DNA from: Prosopocoilus inquinatus
Lineage: Eukaryota; Arthropoda; Insecta; Coleoptera; Lucanidae
Direction: 5' to 3'
Length of the DNA stretch: 64,000 nt
Assembly (NCBI GenBank): GCA_036172665.1
Contig: CM069880.1
Location: 3,226,501-3,290,500 of the forward strand
Shown here: positions 54,876 to 64,000 of the stretch, piece after piece
Numbering within the stretch: position 1 is the first letter of the stretch
How the letters are laid out: every line of letters begins with the position of its first letter
Notes under the pieces: generated by a model
What the model saw: the letters and a program-made list of their open reading frames with translations, nothing else
Told to the model about the DNA's origin: nothing
Database searches by the model: none
Translations under genes and position numbers: made by a program

Positions 54876-55322
54876 GAAACAACACGTATTAGCGTTGTTC
54901 CTGTGCTGTATCTAATCGATCCTTACTTATCTATCATGTTATTTGTCGTTTCGATGGACTCCAGTAACTCTGATGTGAGATACGACGTTTTCGGACGCAG
55001 CAGAAGCTGGAATTAGTTTTAAACGAAACAACACGTATTAGCGTTGTTCCTGTGATGTATCTAATCGATCCTTACTCATCTATCATGTTATTTGGCGTTT
55101 CGATGGACTCCAGTAACTTTGATGTGAGATACGACGCTTTCGGACGCAGCAGAAGCTGGAAATAGTTTTAAACGAAACAACAGGCATTAGCGATGTTCCT
55201 GTGATGCATCTAATCGATCCTTACTCATCTATCATGTTATTTTACGTTTGGATGGACTCCAGTAACTCTGATGTGAGATACGACGTTTTCGGACGCAGCA
55301 GAAGCTGGAAATAGTTTTAAAC

Positions 55323-55469
55323 GAAACAACACGCATTAGCGATGTTCCTGTGATGTATCTAATCGATACTTACTCATCTATCATGTTATTTTACGTTTGG
55401 ATGGGCTCCAGTAAGTCTGATGTGAGATACAGTTTTTGGACGCAGCAGCAGCTGGAAATAGTTTTAAAC
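55323..55469 (+). repeat. 147-bp monomer, GATACAG deletion, copy 4
   Basis: Copy of the monomer at 51453 in unit 2 of the 3,870-bp repeat, keeping the GATGGGCTCC change. It gives the accidental open frame 55350-55610. Confidence 0.93.
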
Positions 55470-57108
55470 GAAACAACACGTATTAGCGTTGTTCCTGTGC
55501 TGTATCTAATCGATCCTTACTTATCTATCATGTTATTTGTCGTTTCGATGGACTCCAGTAACTCTGATGTGAGATACGACGTTTTCGGACGCAGCAGAAG
55601 CTGGAATTAGTTTTAAACGAAACAACACGTATTAGCGTTGTTCCTGTGATGTATCTAATCGATCCTTACTCATCTATCATGTTATTTGGCGTTTCGATGG
55701 ACTCCAGTAACTCTGATGTGAGATACAAAGTTCTCGGAGGCAGCAGAAGCTGGAAATAGTTTTGAACGAAACAACACGTATTAGCGTTGTTCCTGTGATG
55801 TATCTAAACGATCCTTATTTATCTAACATGTTATTTGACGTTTGGATGGACTCCAGTATGTCTGATGTGAGATACAAAGTTTTTGGACGCAGCAGGAGCT
55901 GGAAATAGTTTTAAACGAAACAACACGTATTAGCGTTGTTCCTGTGATGTATCTAATCGATCCTTACTCATCTATCATGTTATTTGGCGTTTCGATGGAC
56001 TCCAGTAACTCTGATGTGAGATACAAAGTTCTCGGAGGCAGCAGAAGCTGGAAATAGTTTTGAACGAAACAACACGTATTAGCGTTGTTCCTGTGCTGTA
56101 TCTAATCGATCCTTACTTATCTATCATGTTATTTGACGTTTCGATGGACTCCAGTAACTCTGATGTGAGATACGACGTTTTCGGACGCAGCAGAAGCTGG
56201 AAATAGTTTTAAACGAAACAACACGTATTAGCGTTGTTCCTGTGATGTATCTAATCGATCCTTTCTCATCTATTATGTTATTTGACGTTTGGATGGACAC
56301 CGGTAACTCTGATGTGAGATACGAAGTTCTCGGACGCAGCAGAAGCTGGAAATAGTTTTAAACGAAACAACACGCATTAGCGTTGTTCCTGTGATGTATC
56401 TAATCGATCCTTACTCATCTATCATGTTATTTGGCGTTTCGATGGACTCCAGTAACTTTGATGTGAGATACGACGTTTTCGGACGCAGCAGAAGCTGGAA
56501 ATAGTTTTGAAGGAAACAACACGCATTAGCGATGTTCCTGTGATGTATCTAATCGATCCTTACTCATCTATCATGTTATTTTACGTTTGGATGGACTCCA
56601 GTAACTCTGATGTGAGATACAAAGTTTTTGGACGCAGCAGAAGCTGGAAATAGTTTTGAACGAAACAACACGTATTAGCGTTGTTCCTGTGATGTATCTA
56701 ATCGATCCTTACTCATCTATCATGTTATTTGGCGTTTCGATGGACTCCAGTAACTTTGATGTGAGATACGACGTTTTCGGACGCAGCAGAAGCTGGAATT
56801 AGTTTTAAACGAAACAACACGTATTAGCGTTGTTCCTGTGATGTATCTAATCGATCCTTACTCATCTATCATGTTATTTGGCGTTTCGATGGACTCCAGT
56901 AACTTTGATGTGAGATACGACGCTTTCGGACGCAGCAGAAGCTGGAAATAGTTTTAAACGAAACAACACGCATTAGCGATGTTCCTGTGATGCATCTAAT
57001 CGATCCTTACTCATCTATCATGTTATTTTACGTTTGGATGGACTCCAGTAACTCTGATGTGAGATACGACGTTTTCGGACGCAGCAGAAGCTGGAAATAG
57101 TTTTAAAC

Positions 57109-57255
57109 GAAACAACACGCATTAGCGATGTTCCTGTGATGTATCTAATCGATACTTACTCATCTATCATGTTATTTTACGTTTGGATGGACTCCAGTAA
57201 GTCTGATGTGAGATACAGTTTTTGGACGCAGCAGCAGCTGGAAATAGTTTTAAAC
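57109..57255 (+). repeat. 147-bp monomer, GATACAG deletion, copy 5
   Basis: Fifth copy, 2,380 bp (16 monomers minus 4 bp) after the monomer at 54729. It starts GAAACAACAC, not GACACAACAC, and reads GATGGACTCC. It is therefore a recombinant or the unmutated form of the deletion lineage. Open frame 57136-57396 is accidental, as for the others. Confidence 0.93.
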
Positions 57256-58830
57256 GAAACAACACGTATTAGCGTTGTTCCTGTGCTGTATCTAATCGAT
57301 CCTTACTTATCTATCATGTTATTTGTCGTTTCGATGGACTCCAGTAACTCTGATGTGAGATACGACGTTTTCGGACGCAGCAGAAGCTGGAATTAGTTTT
57401 AAACGAAACAACACGTATTAGCGTTGTTCCTGTGATGTATCTAATCGATCCTTACTCATCTATCATGTTATTTGGCGTTTCGATGGACTCCAGTAACTCT
57501 GATGTGAGATACAAAGTTCTCGGAGGCAGCAGAAGCTGGAAATAGTTTTGAACGAAACAACACGTATTAGCGTTGTTCCTGTGCTGTATCTAATCGATCC
57601 TTACTTATCTATCATGTTATTTGACGTTTCGATGGACTCCAGTAACTCTGATGTGAGATACGACGTTTTCGGACGCAGCAGAAGCTGGAAATAGTTTTAA
57701 ACGAAACAACACGTATTAGCGTTGTTCCTGTGATGTATCTAATCGATCCTTTCTCATCTATTATGTTATTTGACGTTTGGATGGACACCAGTAACTCTGA
57801 TGTGAGATACGAAGTTCTCGGACGCAGCAGAAGCTGGAAATAGTTTTAAACGAAACAACACGCATTAGCGTTGTTCCTGTGACGTATCTAATCGATCCTT
57901 ACTCATCTATCATGTTATTTGGCGTTTCGATGGACTCCAGTAACTTTGATGTGAGATACGACGTTTTCGGACGCAGCAGAAGCTGGAAATAGTTTTGAAG
58001 GAAACAACACGCATTAGCGATGTTCCTGTGATGTATCTAATCGATCCTTACTCATCTATCATGTTATTTTACGTTTGGATGGACTCCAGTAACTCTGATG
58101 TGAGATACAAAGTTTTTGGACGCAGCAGAAGCTGGAAATAGTTTTGAACGAAACAACACGTATTAGCGTTGTTCCTGTGATGTATCTAATCGATCCTTAC
58201 TTAGCTACTATGTTATTTGACGTTTCGATGGACTCCAGTAACTCTAATGTGAGATACGAAATTTTCGGACGCAGCAGCAGCTGGAAATAGTTTTAAACGA
58301 AACAACACATATTAGCGTTGTTCCTGTGATGTATCTAATCGATCCTTACTCATCTATCATGTTATTTGAAGTTTGGATGGACTCCAGTAACTCTGATGTG
58401 AGATACAAAGTTCTCGGACGCAGCAGAAGCTGGAAATAGTTTTGAAGGAAACAACACGTATTAGCGTTGTTCCTGTGATGTATCTAAACGATCCTTACGT
58501 ATCTAACATGTTATTTGACGTTTGGATGGACTCCAGTAAGTCTGATGTGAGATACAAAGTTTTTGGACGCAGCAGGAGCTGGAAATAGTTTTAAACGAAA
58601 CAACACGTATTAGCGATGTTCCTGTGATGTATCTAATCGATCCTTACTCATGTATCATGTTATTTTACGTTTGGATGGACTCCAGTAACTCTGATGTGAG
58701 ATACAAAGTTCTCGGACGCAGCAGAAGCTGGAAATAGTTTTGAAGGAAACAACACGTATTAGCGTTGTTCCTGTGATGTATCTAAACGATCCTTACGTAT
58801 CTAACATGTTATTTGACGTTTGGATGGACT
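57109..58830 (+). repeat. Mosaic junction between domains C and R
   Basis: Short blocks from several sources follow each other in register. First comes a copy of the 147-bp monomer region (to about 57.4 kb). A piece like 52.1-52.8 kb follows (GTGCTGTATC, then the TTCTCATCTATTATG monomer with GACACCAG). The TAGCTACTATG/GAAATTTTCGG monomer shared by both domains lies at about 58.2 kb. L-type monomers with TTTGAAGTTTGG and CTTACGTATCTAACATG appear from about 58.36 kb, and the CTTACGTATC monomer occurs twice (near 58.49 and 58.79 kb) around a CATGTATCATG monomer. Several exchanges are needed to explain it. Confidence 0.75.
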
Positions 58831-61800
58831 CCAGTAACTCTAATGTGAGATACGAAATTTTCGGACGCAGCAGCAGCTGGAAATAGTTTTAAACGAAACA
58901 ACACATATTAGCGTTGTTCCTGTGATGTATCTAATCGATCCTTACTCATCTATCATGTTATTTGACGTTTGGACGGACTCCAGTAACTCTGATGTGAGAT
59001 ACAAAGTTCTCGGACGCAGCAGAAGCTGGAAATAGTTTCGAACGAAACAACACATATTAGCGTTATTCCTGTGATGTATCTAAACTATCCTTACTTATCT
59101 AACATGTTATTTGACGTTTGGATGGCCTCCAGTAAGTCTGATGTGAGATACAAAGTTTTTGGACGCAGCTGAAGTTAGAAATAGTTTTAAACGAAACAAC
59201 ACGCATTAGCGTTGTTCCTGTGATGTATCTAATCGATCCTTACTTATCTATCATGTTATTTGACGTTTCGATGGACTCCAGTAACTCTGATGTGAGATAC
59301 GAAGTTCTCGGACGCAGCAGAAGCTGGAAATAGTTTTAAACGAAACAACACGCATTAGCGTTGTTCCTGTGATGTATCTAATTGATCCTTACTCATCTAT
59401 CATGTTATTTGGCGTTTCGATGGACTCCAGTAACTTTGATGTGAGATACGAAGTTCTCGGACGCAGCTGAAGCTAGAAATAGTTTTAAACGAAACAACAC
59501 GCATTAGCGTTGTTCCTGTGATGTATCTAATCGATCCTTACTTATCTATCATGTTATTTGACGTTTCGATGGACTCCAGTAACTCTGATGTGAGATACGA
59601 CGTTTTCAGACGCAGCAGAAGCTGGAAATAGTTTTAAACGAAACAACACGTATTAGCGTTGTTCCTGTGATGTATCTAATCGATCCTTACTTATCTATCA
59701 TGTTATTTGACGTTTGGATGGACTCCAGTAACTCTGATGTGAGATACGAAGTTCTCGGACGCAGCAGAAGCTGGAAATAGTTTTAAACGAAACAACACGC
59801 ATTAGCGTTGTTCCTGTGATGTATCTAATTGATCCTTACTCATCTATCATGTTATTTGGCGTTTCGATGGACTCCAGTAACTTTGATATGAGATACGAAG
59901 TTCTCGGACGCAGCTGAAGCTGGAAATAGTTTTAAACGAAACAACACGCATTAGCGTTGTTCCTGTGATGTATCTAATCGATCCTTACTCATCTATCATG
60001 TTATTTGACGTTTCGATGGACTCCAGTAACTTTGATGTGAGATACGACGTTTTCTTACGCAGCAGAAGCTGGAAATAGTTTTAAACGAAACAACACGCAT
60101 TAGCGATGTTCCTGTGATGTATCTAATCGATCCTTACTCATCTATCATGTTATTTTACGTTTGGATGGACTCCAGTAACTCTGATGTGAGATACGACGTT
60201 TTCAGACGCAGCAGAAGCTGGAAATAGTTTTAAACGAAACAACACGTATTAGCGTTGTTCCTGTGCTGTATCTAATCGATCCTTTCTCATCTATCATGTC
60301 ATTTGATGTTTGGATGGACTCCAGTAACTCTGATGTGAGATACGAAGTTCTCGGACGCAGCAGAAGCTGGAAATAGTTTTAAACGAAACAACACGCATTA
60401 GCGTTGTTCCTGTGATGTATCTAATCGATCCTTACTCATCTATCTTGTTATTTGAAGTTTGGATAGACTCCAGTAACTCTGATGTGAGATACAAAGTTCT
60501 CGGACGCAGCAGAAGCTGGAAATAGTTTTGAACGAAACAACACGTATTAGCGTTGTTCCTGTGATGTATCTAAACGATCCTTACTTATCTAACATGTTAT
60601 TTGACGTTTGGATGGACTCCAGTAAGTCTGATGTGAGATACAAAGTTTTTGGACGCAGCAGGAGCTTTAAATAGTTTTAAACGAAGCAACACGTATTAGC
60701 GTTGTTCCTGTGCTGTATCTAATCGATCCTTACTTATCTATCATGTTATTTGACGTTTCGATGGACTCCAGTAACTCTGATATGAGATACGACGTTTTCG
60801 GACGCAGCAGAAGCTGGAAATAGTTTTAAACGAAACAACACGCATTAGCGATGTTCCTGTGATGTATCTAATCGATCCTTACTCATCTATCATGTTATTT
60901 TACGTTTGGATGGACTCCAGTAACTCTGATGTGAGATACAAAGTTTTTGGACGCAGCAGAAGCTGGAAATAGTTTTGAACGAAACAACACGTATTAGCGT
61001 TGTTCCTGTGATGTATCTAATCGATCCTTACTTAGCTACTATGTTATTTGACGTTTCGATGGACTCCAGTAACTCTAATGTGAGATACGAAATTTTCGGA
61101 CGCAGCAGCAGCTGGAAATAGTTTTAAACGAAACAACACATATTAGCGTTGTTCCTGTGATGTATCTAATCGATCCTTATTCATCTATCATGTTATTTGA
61201 CGTTTGGACGGACTCCAGTAACTCTGATGTGAGATACAAAGTTCTCGGACGCAGCAGAAGCTGGAAATAGTTTTGAACGAAACAACACGTATTAGCGTTG
61301 TTCCTGTGATGTATCTAAACGATCCTTACTTATCTAACATATTATTTGACGTTTGGATGGCCTCCAGTAAGTCTGATGTGAGATACAAAGTTTTTGGACG
61401 CAGCAGGAGCTTGAAATAGTTTTAAACGAAACAACACGCATTAGCGTTGTTCCTGTGATGTATCTAATCGATCCTTACTCATATATCATGTTATTTGGCG
61501 TTTCGATGGACTCCAGTAACTTTGATGTGAGATACGAAGTTCTCGGACGCAGCTGAAGCTGGAAATAGTTTTAAACGAAACAACACGCATTAGCGTTGTT
61601 CCTGTGATGTATCTAATCGATCCTTACTCATCTATCATGTTATTTGGCGTTTCGATGGACTCCAGTAACTTTGATGTGAGATACGAAGTTCTCGGACGCA
61701 GCTGAAGCTAGAAATAGTTTTAAACGAAACAACACGCATTAGCCTTGTTCCTGTGATGTATCTAATCGATCCTTACTTATCTATCATGTTATTTGACGTT

Positions 61801-62817
61801 TCGATGGACTCCAGTATCTCTGATGTGAGATACGAAGTTCTCGGACGCAGCAGAAGCTGGAAATAGTTTTAAACGAAACAACACGCATTAGCGTTGTTCC
61901 TGTGATGTATCTAATTGATCCTTACTCATCTATCATGTTATTTGGCGTTTCGATGGACTCCAGTAACGTTGATATGAGATACGAAGTTCTCGGACGCAGC
62001 TGAAGCTGGAAATAGTTTTAAACGAAACAACACGCATTAGCGTTGTTCCTGTGATGTATCTAATCGATCCTTACTCATCTATCATGTTATTTGACGTTTC
62101 GATGGACTCCAGTAACTTTGATGTGAGATACGACGTTTTCTTACGCAGCAGAAGCTGGAAATAGTTTTAAACGAAACAACACGCATTAGCGATGTTCCTG
62201 TGATGTATCTAATCGATCCCTACTCATCTATCATGTTATTTTACGTTTGGATGGACTCCAGTAACTCTGATGTGAGTTACAAAGTTTTTGGACGCAGCAG
62301 AAGCTGGAAATAGTTTTGAACGAAACAACACGTATTAGCGTTGTTCCTGTGATGTATCTAATCGATCCTTACTTAGCTACTATGTTATTTGACGTTTCGA
62401 TGGACTCCAGTAACTCTAATGTGAGATACGAAATTTTCGGACGCAGCAGCAGCTGGAAATAGTTTTAAACGAAACAACACATATTAGCGTTGTTCCTGTG
62501 ATGTATCTAATCGATCCTTACTCATCTATCATGTTATTTGAAGTTTGGATGGACTCCAGTAACTCTGATGTGAGATACAAAGTTCTCGGACGCAGCAGAA
62601 GCTGGAAATAGTTTTGAAGGAAACAACACGTATTAGCGTTGTTCCTGTGATGTATCTAAACGATCCTTACGTATCTAACATGTTATTTGACGTTTGGATG
62701 GACTCCAGTAAGTCTGATGTGATATACAAAGTTTTTGGACGCAGCAGGAGCTGGAAATAGTTTTAAACGAAACAACACGTATTAGCGATGTTCCTGTGAT
62801 GTATCTAATCGATCCTT

Positions 62818-62850
62818 ACTCATGTATCATGTTATTTGACGTTTGGACGG
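62818..62850 (+). repeat. Two-monomer deletion junction in domain R
   Basis: The left homologue has CATGTACCATG followed by TTATTTTACG (about 17.09 kb), then two further monomers, then TTATTTGACGTTTGGACGG (about 17.40 kb). Here CATGTATCATG joins directly to TTATTTGACGTTTGGACGG, dropping exactly 298 bp. The breakpoint lies in the common ATCATGTTATTT word, as expected for homologous unequal exchange. Confidence 0.85.
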
Positions 62851-63960
62851 ACTCCAGTAACTCTGATGTGAGATACAAAGTTCTCGGACGCAGCAGAAGC
62901 TGGAAATAGTTTCGAACGAAACAACACGTATTAGCGTTATTCCTGTGATGTATCTAAACTATCCTTACTTAACTAACATGTTATTTGACGTTTGGATGGC
63001 CTCCAGTAAGTCTGATGTGAGATACAAAGTTTTTGGACGCAGCTGAAGTTAGAAATAGTTTTAAACGAAACAACACGCATTAGCGTTGTTCCTGTGATGT
63101 ATCTAATCGATCCTTACTTATCTATCATGTTATTTGACGTTTCGATGGACTCCAGTATCTCTGATGTGAGATACAAAGTTTTTGGACGCAGCAGAAGCTG
63201 GAAATAGTTTTGAACGAAACAACACGTATTAGCGTTGTTCCTGTGATGTATCTAATCGATCCTTACTTAGCTACTATGTTATTTGACGTTTCGATGGACT
63301 CCAGTAACTCTAATGTGAGATACGAAATTTTCGGACGCAGCAGCAGCTGGAAATAGTTTTAAACGAAACAACACATATTAGCGTTGTTCCTGTGATGTAT
63401 CTAATCGATCCATACTCATCTATCATGTTATTTGGCGTTTCGATGGACTCCAGTAACTTTGATGTGAGATACGAAGTTCTCGGACGCAGCTGAAGCTGGA
63501 AATAGTTTTAAACGAAACAACACGCATTAGCGTTGTTCCTGTGATGTATCTAATCGATCCTTACTCATCTATCATGTTATTTGGCGTTTCGATGGACTCC
63601 AGTAACTTTGATGTGAGATACGACGTTGTCGGACGCAGCAGAAGCTGGAAATAGTTTTGAAGGAAACAAAACGCATTAGCGATGTTCCTGTGATGTATCT
63701 AATCGATCCTTACTCATCTATCATGTTATTTTACGTTTGGATGGACTCCAGTAACTCTGATGTGAGATAAAAAGTTTTTGGACGCAGCAGAAGCTGGAAA
63801 TAGTTTTGAACGAAACGACACGTATTAGCGTTGTTCCTGTGATGTATCTAATCGATCCTTACTTAGCTACTATGTTATTTGACGTTTCGATGGACTCCAG
63901 TAACTCTAATGTGAGATACGAAATTTTCGGACGCAGCAGCAGCTGGAAATAGTTTTAAAC

Positions 63961-64000
63961 GAAACAACACATATTAGCGTTGTTCCTGTGATGTATCTAA
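63961..64000 (+). repeat. Partial monomer at right window edge
   Basis: The first 40 bases of a monomer of the ACATATTAGC type, ending in ATGTATCTAA. The array clearly continues past the window. By alignment to domain L with the 45,431-bp offset, this edge corresponds to position 18569, just before the first domain-C marker. Confidence 0.9.

Larger units (their letters stand above)
53239..57108 (+). repeat. 26-monomer higher-order repeat (3,870 bp), unit 2
   Basis: Direct tandem copy of 49369-53238, carrying the same two 147-bp monomers at 54729 and 55323. Every stretch I compared was identical. It is among the most recent duplications in the window. At 57109 the sequence changes to another copy of the 147-bp monomer, instead of starting a third full unit. 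Confidence 0.92.
18570..58300 (+). repeat. Domain C: central satellite haplotype block
   Basis: About 267 monomers. Markers absent or rare in L and R include CTTTCTCATCTATTATG with GGATGGACACC (first near 18.57 kb, last near 57.8 kb), CTTATTTATCTAACATG, GTCATGTATC, GTGTTGTATC, TTTGTCGTTTCG, GGAATTAGTTTT, TAGTATTGAAGG and GACGCTTTCGG. The TAGCTACTATG/TCTAATG/GAAATTTTCGG subtype is shared with L, so the domains have common ancestry. All seven 2-bp-deleted monomers lie in this domain. The right boundary is a gradual mosaic at about 58.0-58.4 kb. Confidence 0.85.
1..64000 (+). repeat. Continuous 149-bp satellite DNA array filling the window
   Basis: Anchor words such as GAAACAACAC recur every 149 bp: the first seven full-monomer starts are 54, 203, 352, 501, 650, 799 and so on. 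The last start is 63961. The distance 54 to 63961 is 63,907 bp, which equals 429 x 149 minus 14, and the 14 bp are seven located 2-bp deletions. All monomers lie in the same orientation. Neighbouring monomers differ at roughly a dozen recurrent diagnostic sites, while copies at longer distances are nearly identical, which defines higher-order repeats. The consensus is about 41% GC with nine CpG per monomer. No stretch over 300 bases is anything other than this repeat, so no gene, RNA or mobile element is annotated. The likely role is structural heterochromatin, possibly centromeric; that is inference. The family is not one I recognise. Confidence 0.98.
58300..64000 (+). repeat. Domain R: return to L-type satellite
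   Basis: From 58830 it copies 13101-18569 of domain L at +45,729 bp and, after 62.82 kb, at +45,431 bp. All L markers reappear in the same order: GTTATTCC at 59060 and 62934, TTTTCAGACG at 59.6 kb, TCATTTGATG at 60.3 kb, CATATATCATG at 61476, ATTAGCCTTG at 61738 and GACGTTGTCG at 63622. Its own private bases include ACAAAACG near 63.67 kb, CTTAACTAAC near 62.97 kb and GATAAAAAG near 63.77 kb. Confidence 0.92.

Noticed and set aside
18612..56305. GACACCGG variant at about 18.61, 52.43 and 56.30 kb as a domain-start signal
   Set aside because: The last two are simply copies in the 3,870-bp tandem repeat, and the first is one A-to-G change. Three occurrences do not mark a boundary consistently.
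50886..57396. Five 86-codon open reading frames (50886-51146, 51480-51740, 54756-55016, 55350-55610, 57136-57396) as possible genes
   Set aside because: Each starts at a GTG inside the satellite and exists only because a 2-bp deletion makes one monomer 147 bp, so the same frame runs through two monomers. The product is the monomer translated twice, stops where the next normal TAG is met, and has no domain, ribosome-binding site or promoter support.
1..64000. CRISPR array (regular repeats)
   Set aside because: CRISPR needs short identical repeats separated by unique spacers. Here the entire 149-bp unit repeats and no unique spacer exists.
1..64000. Coding tandem repeat such as a giant repetitive protein
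   Set aside because: 149 is not a multiple of 3, so the frame shifts in every monomer. Stops recur in the conserved GAAATAG and TCTAA words, and no frame stays open beyond the short frames listed.
1..64000. Mobile elements, tRNA or rRNA genes hidden in the array
   Set aside because: The 149-bp register closes exactly over the whole window, leaving no room for an insertion. No terminal repeats, A/B boxes or unrelated sequence were seen.
1..64000. Inverted monomers or a palindromic array centre
   Set aside because: Anchor words were read only on the + strand from start to end; no reverse-complement block was found.

Overview
The whole 64 kb window is one uninterrupted satellite-DNA array. It is built from a 149-bp monomer repeated head-to-tail on one strand. 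I counted the register by hand: the first full monomer starts at 54 and the last, cut, one at 63961. That interval is exactly 429 monomers if the only net length changes are seven 2-bp deletions, and I can place all seven. I found no gene, RNA gene, transposon, CRISPR array, spacer or inverted segment. The five 86-codon open frames at about 50.9-57.4 kb are side effects of 2-bp deletions in the repeat.

Organism: a eukaryote, probably with this window in centromeric or other constitutive heterochromatin. The consensus I built by eye is about 41% GC. It has 9 CpG in 149 bp (30 C, 31 G), an observed/expected ratio of about 1.4. That argues against heavy germline CpG methylation, so against vertebrates and most plants, and leans toward an invertebrate such as an insect. 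I do not recognise the satellite family and cannot name a species.

Layout: three domains carry different monomer variants. Domain L (1 to about 18.57 kb) has its own markers, including a TCATTTGATG variant, TTTTCTTACG, and GCCTCC in place of GACTCC. Domain C (about 18.57-58.3 kb) has TTCTCATCTATTATG with GACACC, CTTATTTATCTAACATG and TTTGTCG. Domain R (about 58.3-64.0 kb) returns to L-type monomers. From 58830 on, R is a near-identical copy of 13101-18569. It keeps an offset of 45,729 bp (307 monomers less 14 bp) until about 62.82 kb, then 45,431 bp after losing two monomers. The window ends where R reaches the point matching the L-to-C boundary.

Inside the domains are nested long higher-order repeats. 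L has a 14-monomer tandem pair (2,086 bp) and 42- and 43-monomer long-range copies (6,258 and 6,407 bp). C has, in order, a 20-monomer tandem pair (2,980 bp), a 15-monomer pair (2,235 bp), a triplet of 48/36/at least 45 monomers (7,150, 5,364 and about 6.84 kb), another 15-monomer pair, and a 26-monomer pair (3,870 bp). Shared private mutations in these copies show repeated recent unequal exchange or segmental amplification, always in whole-monomer steps. The main biological signals are this layered history, a monomer length close to one nucleosome core, and a recurrent dyad (AACAAC, ten bases, GTTGTT) present in most monomers.
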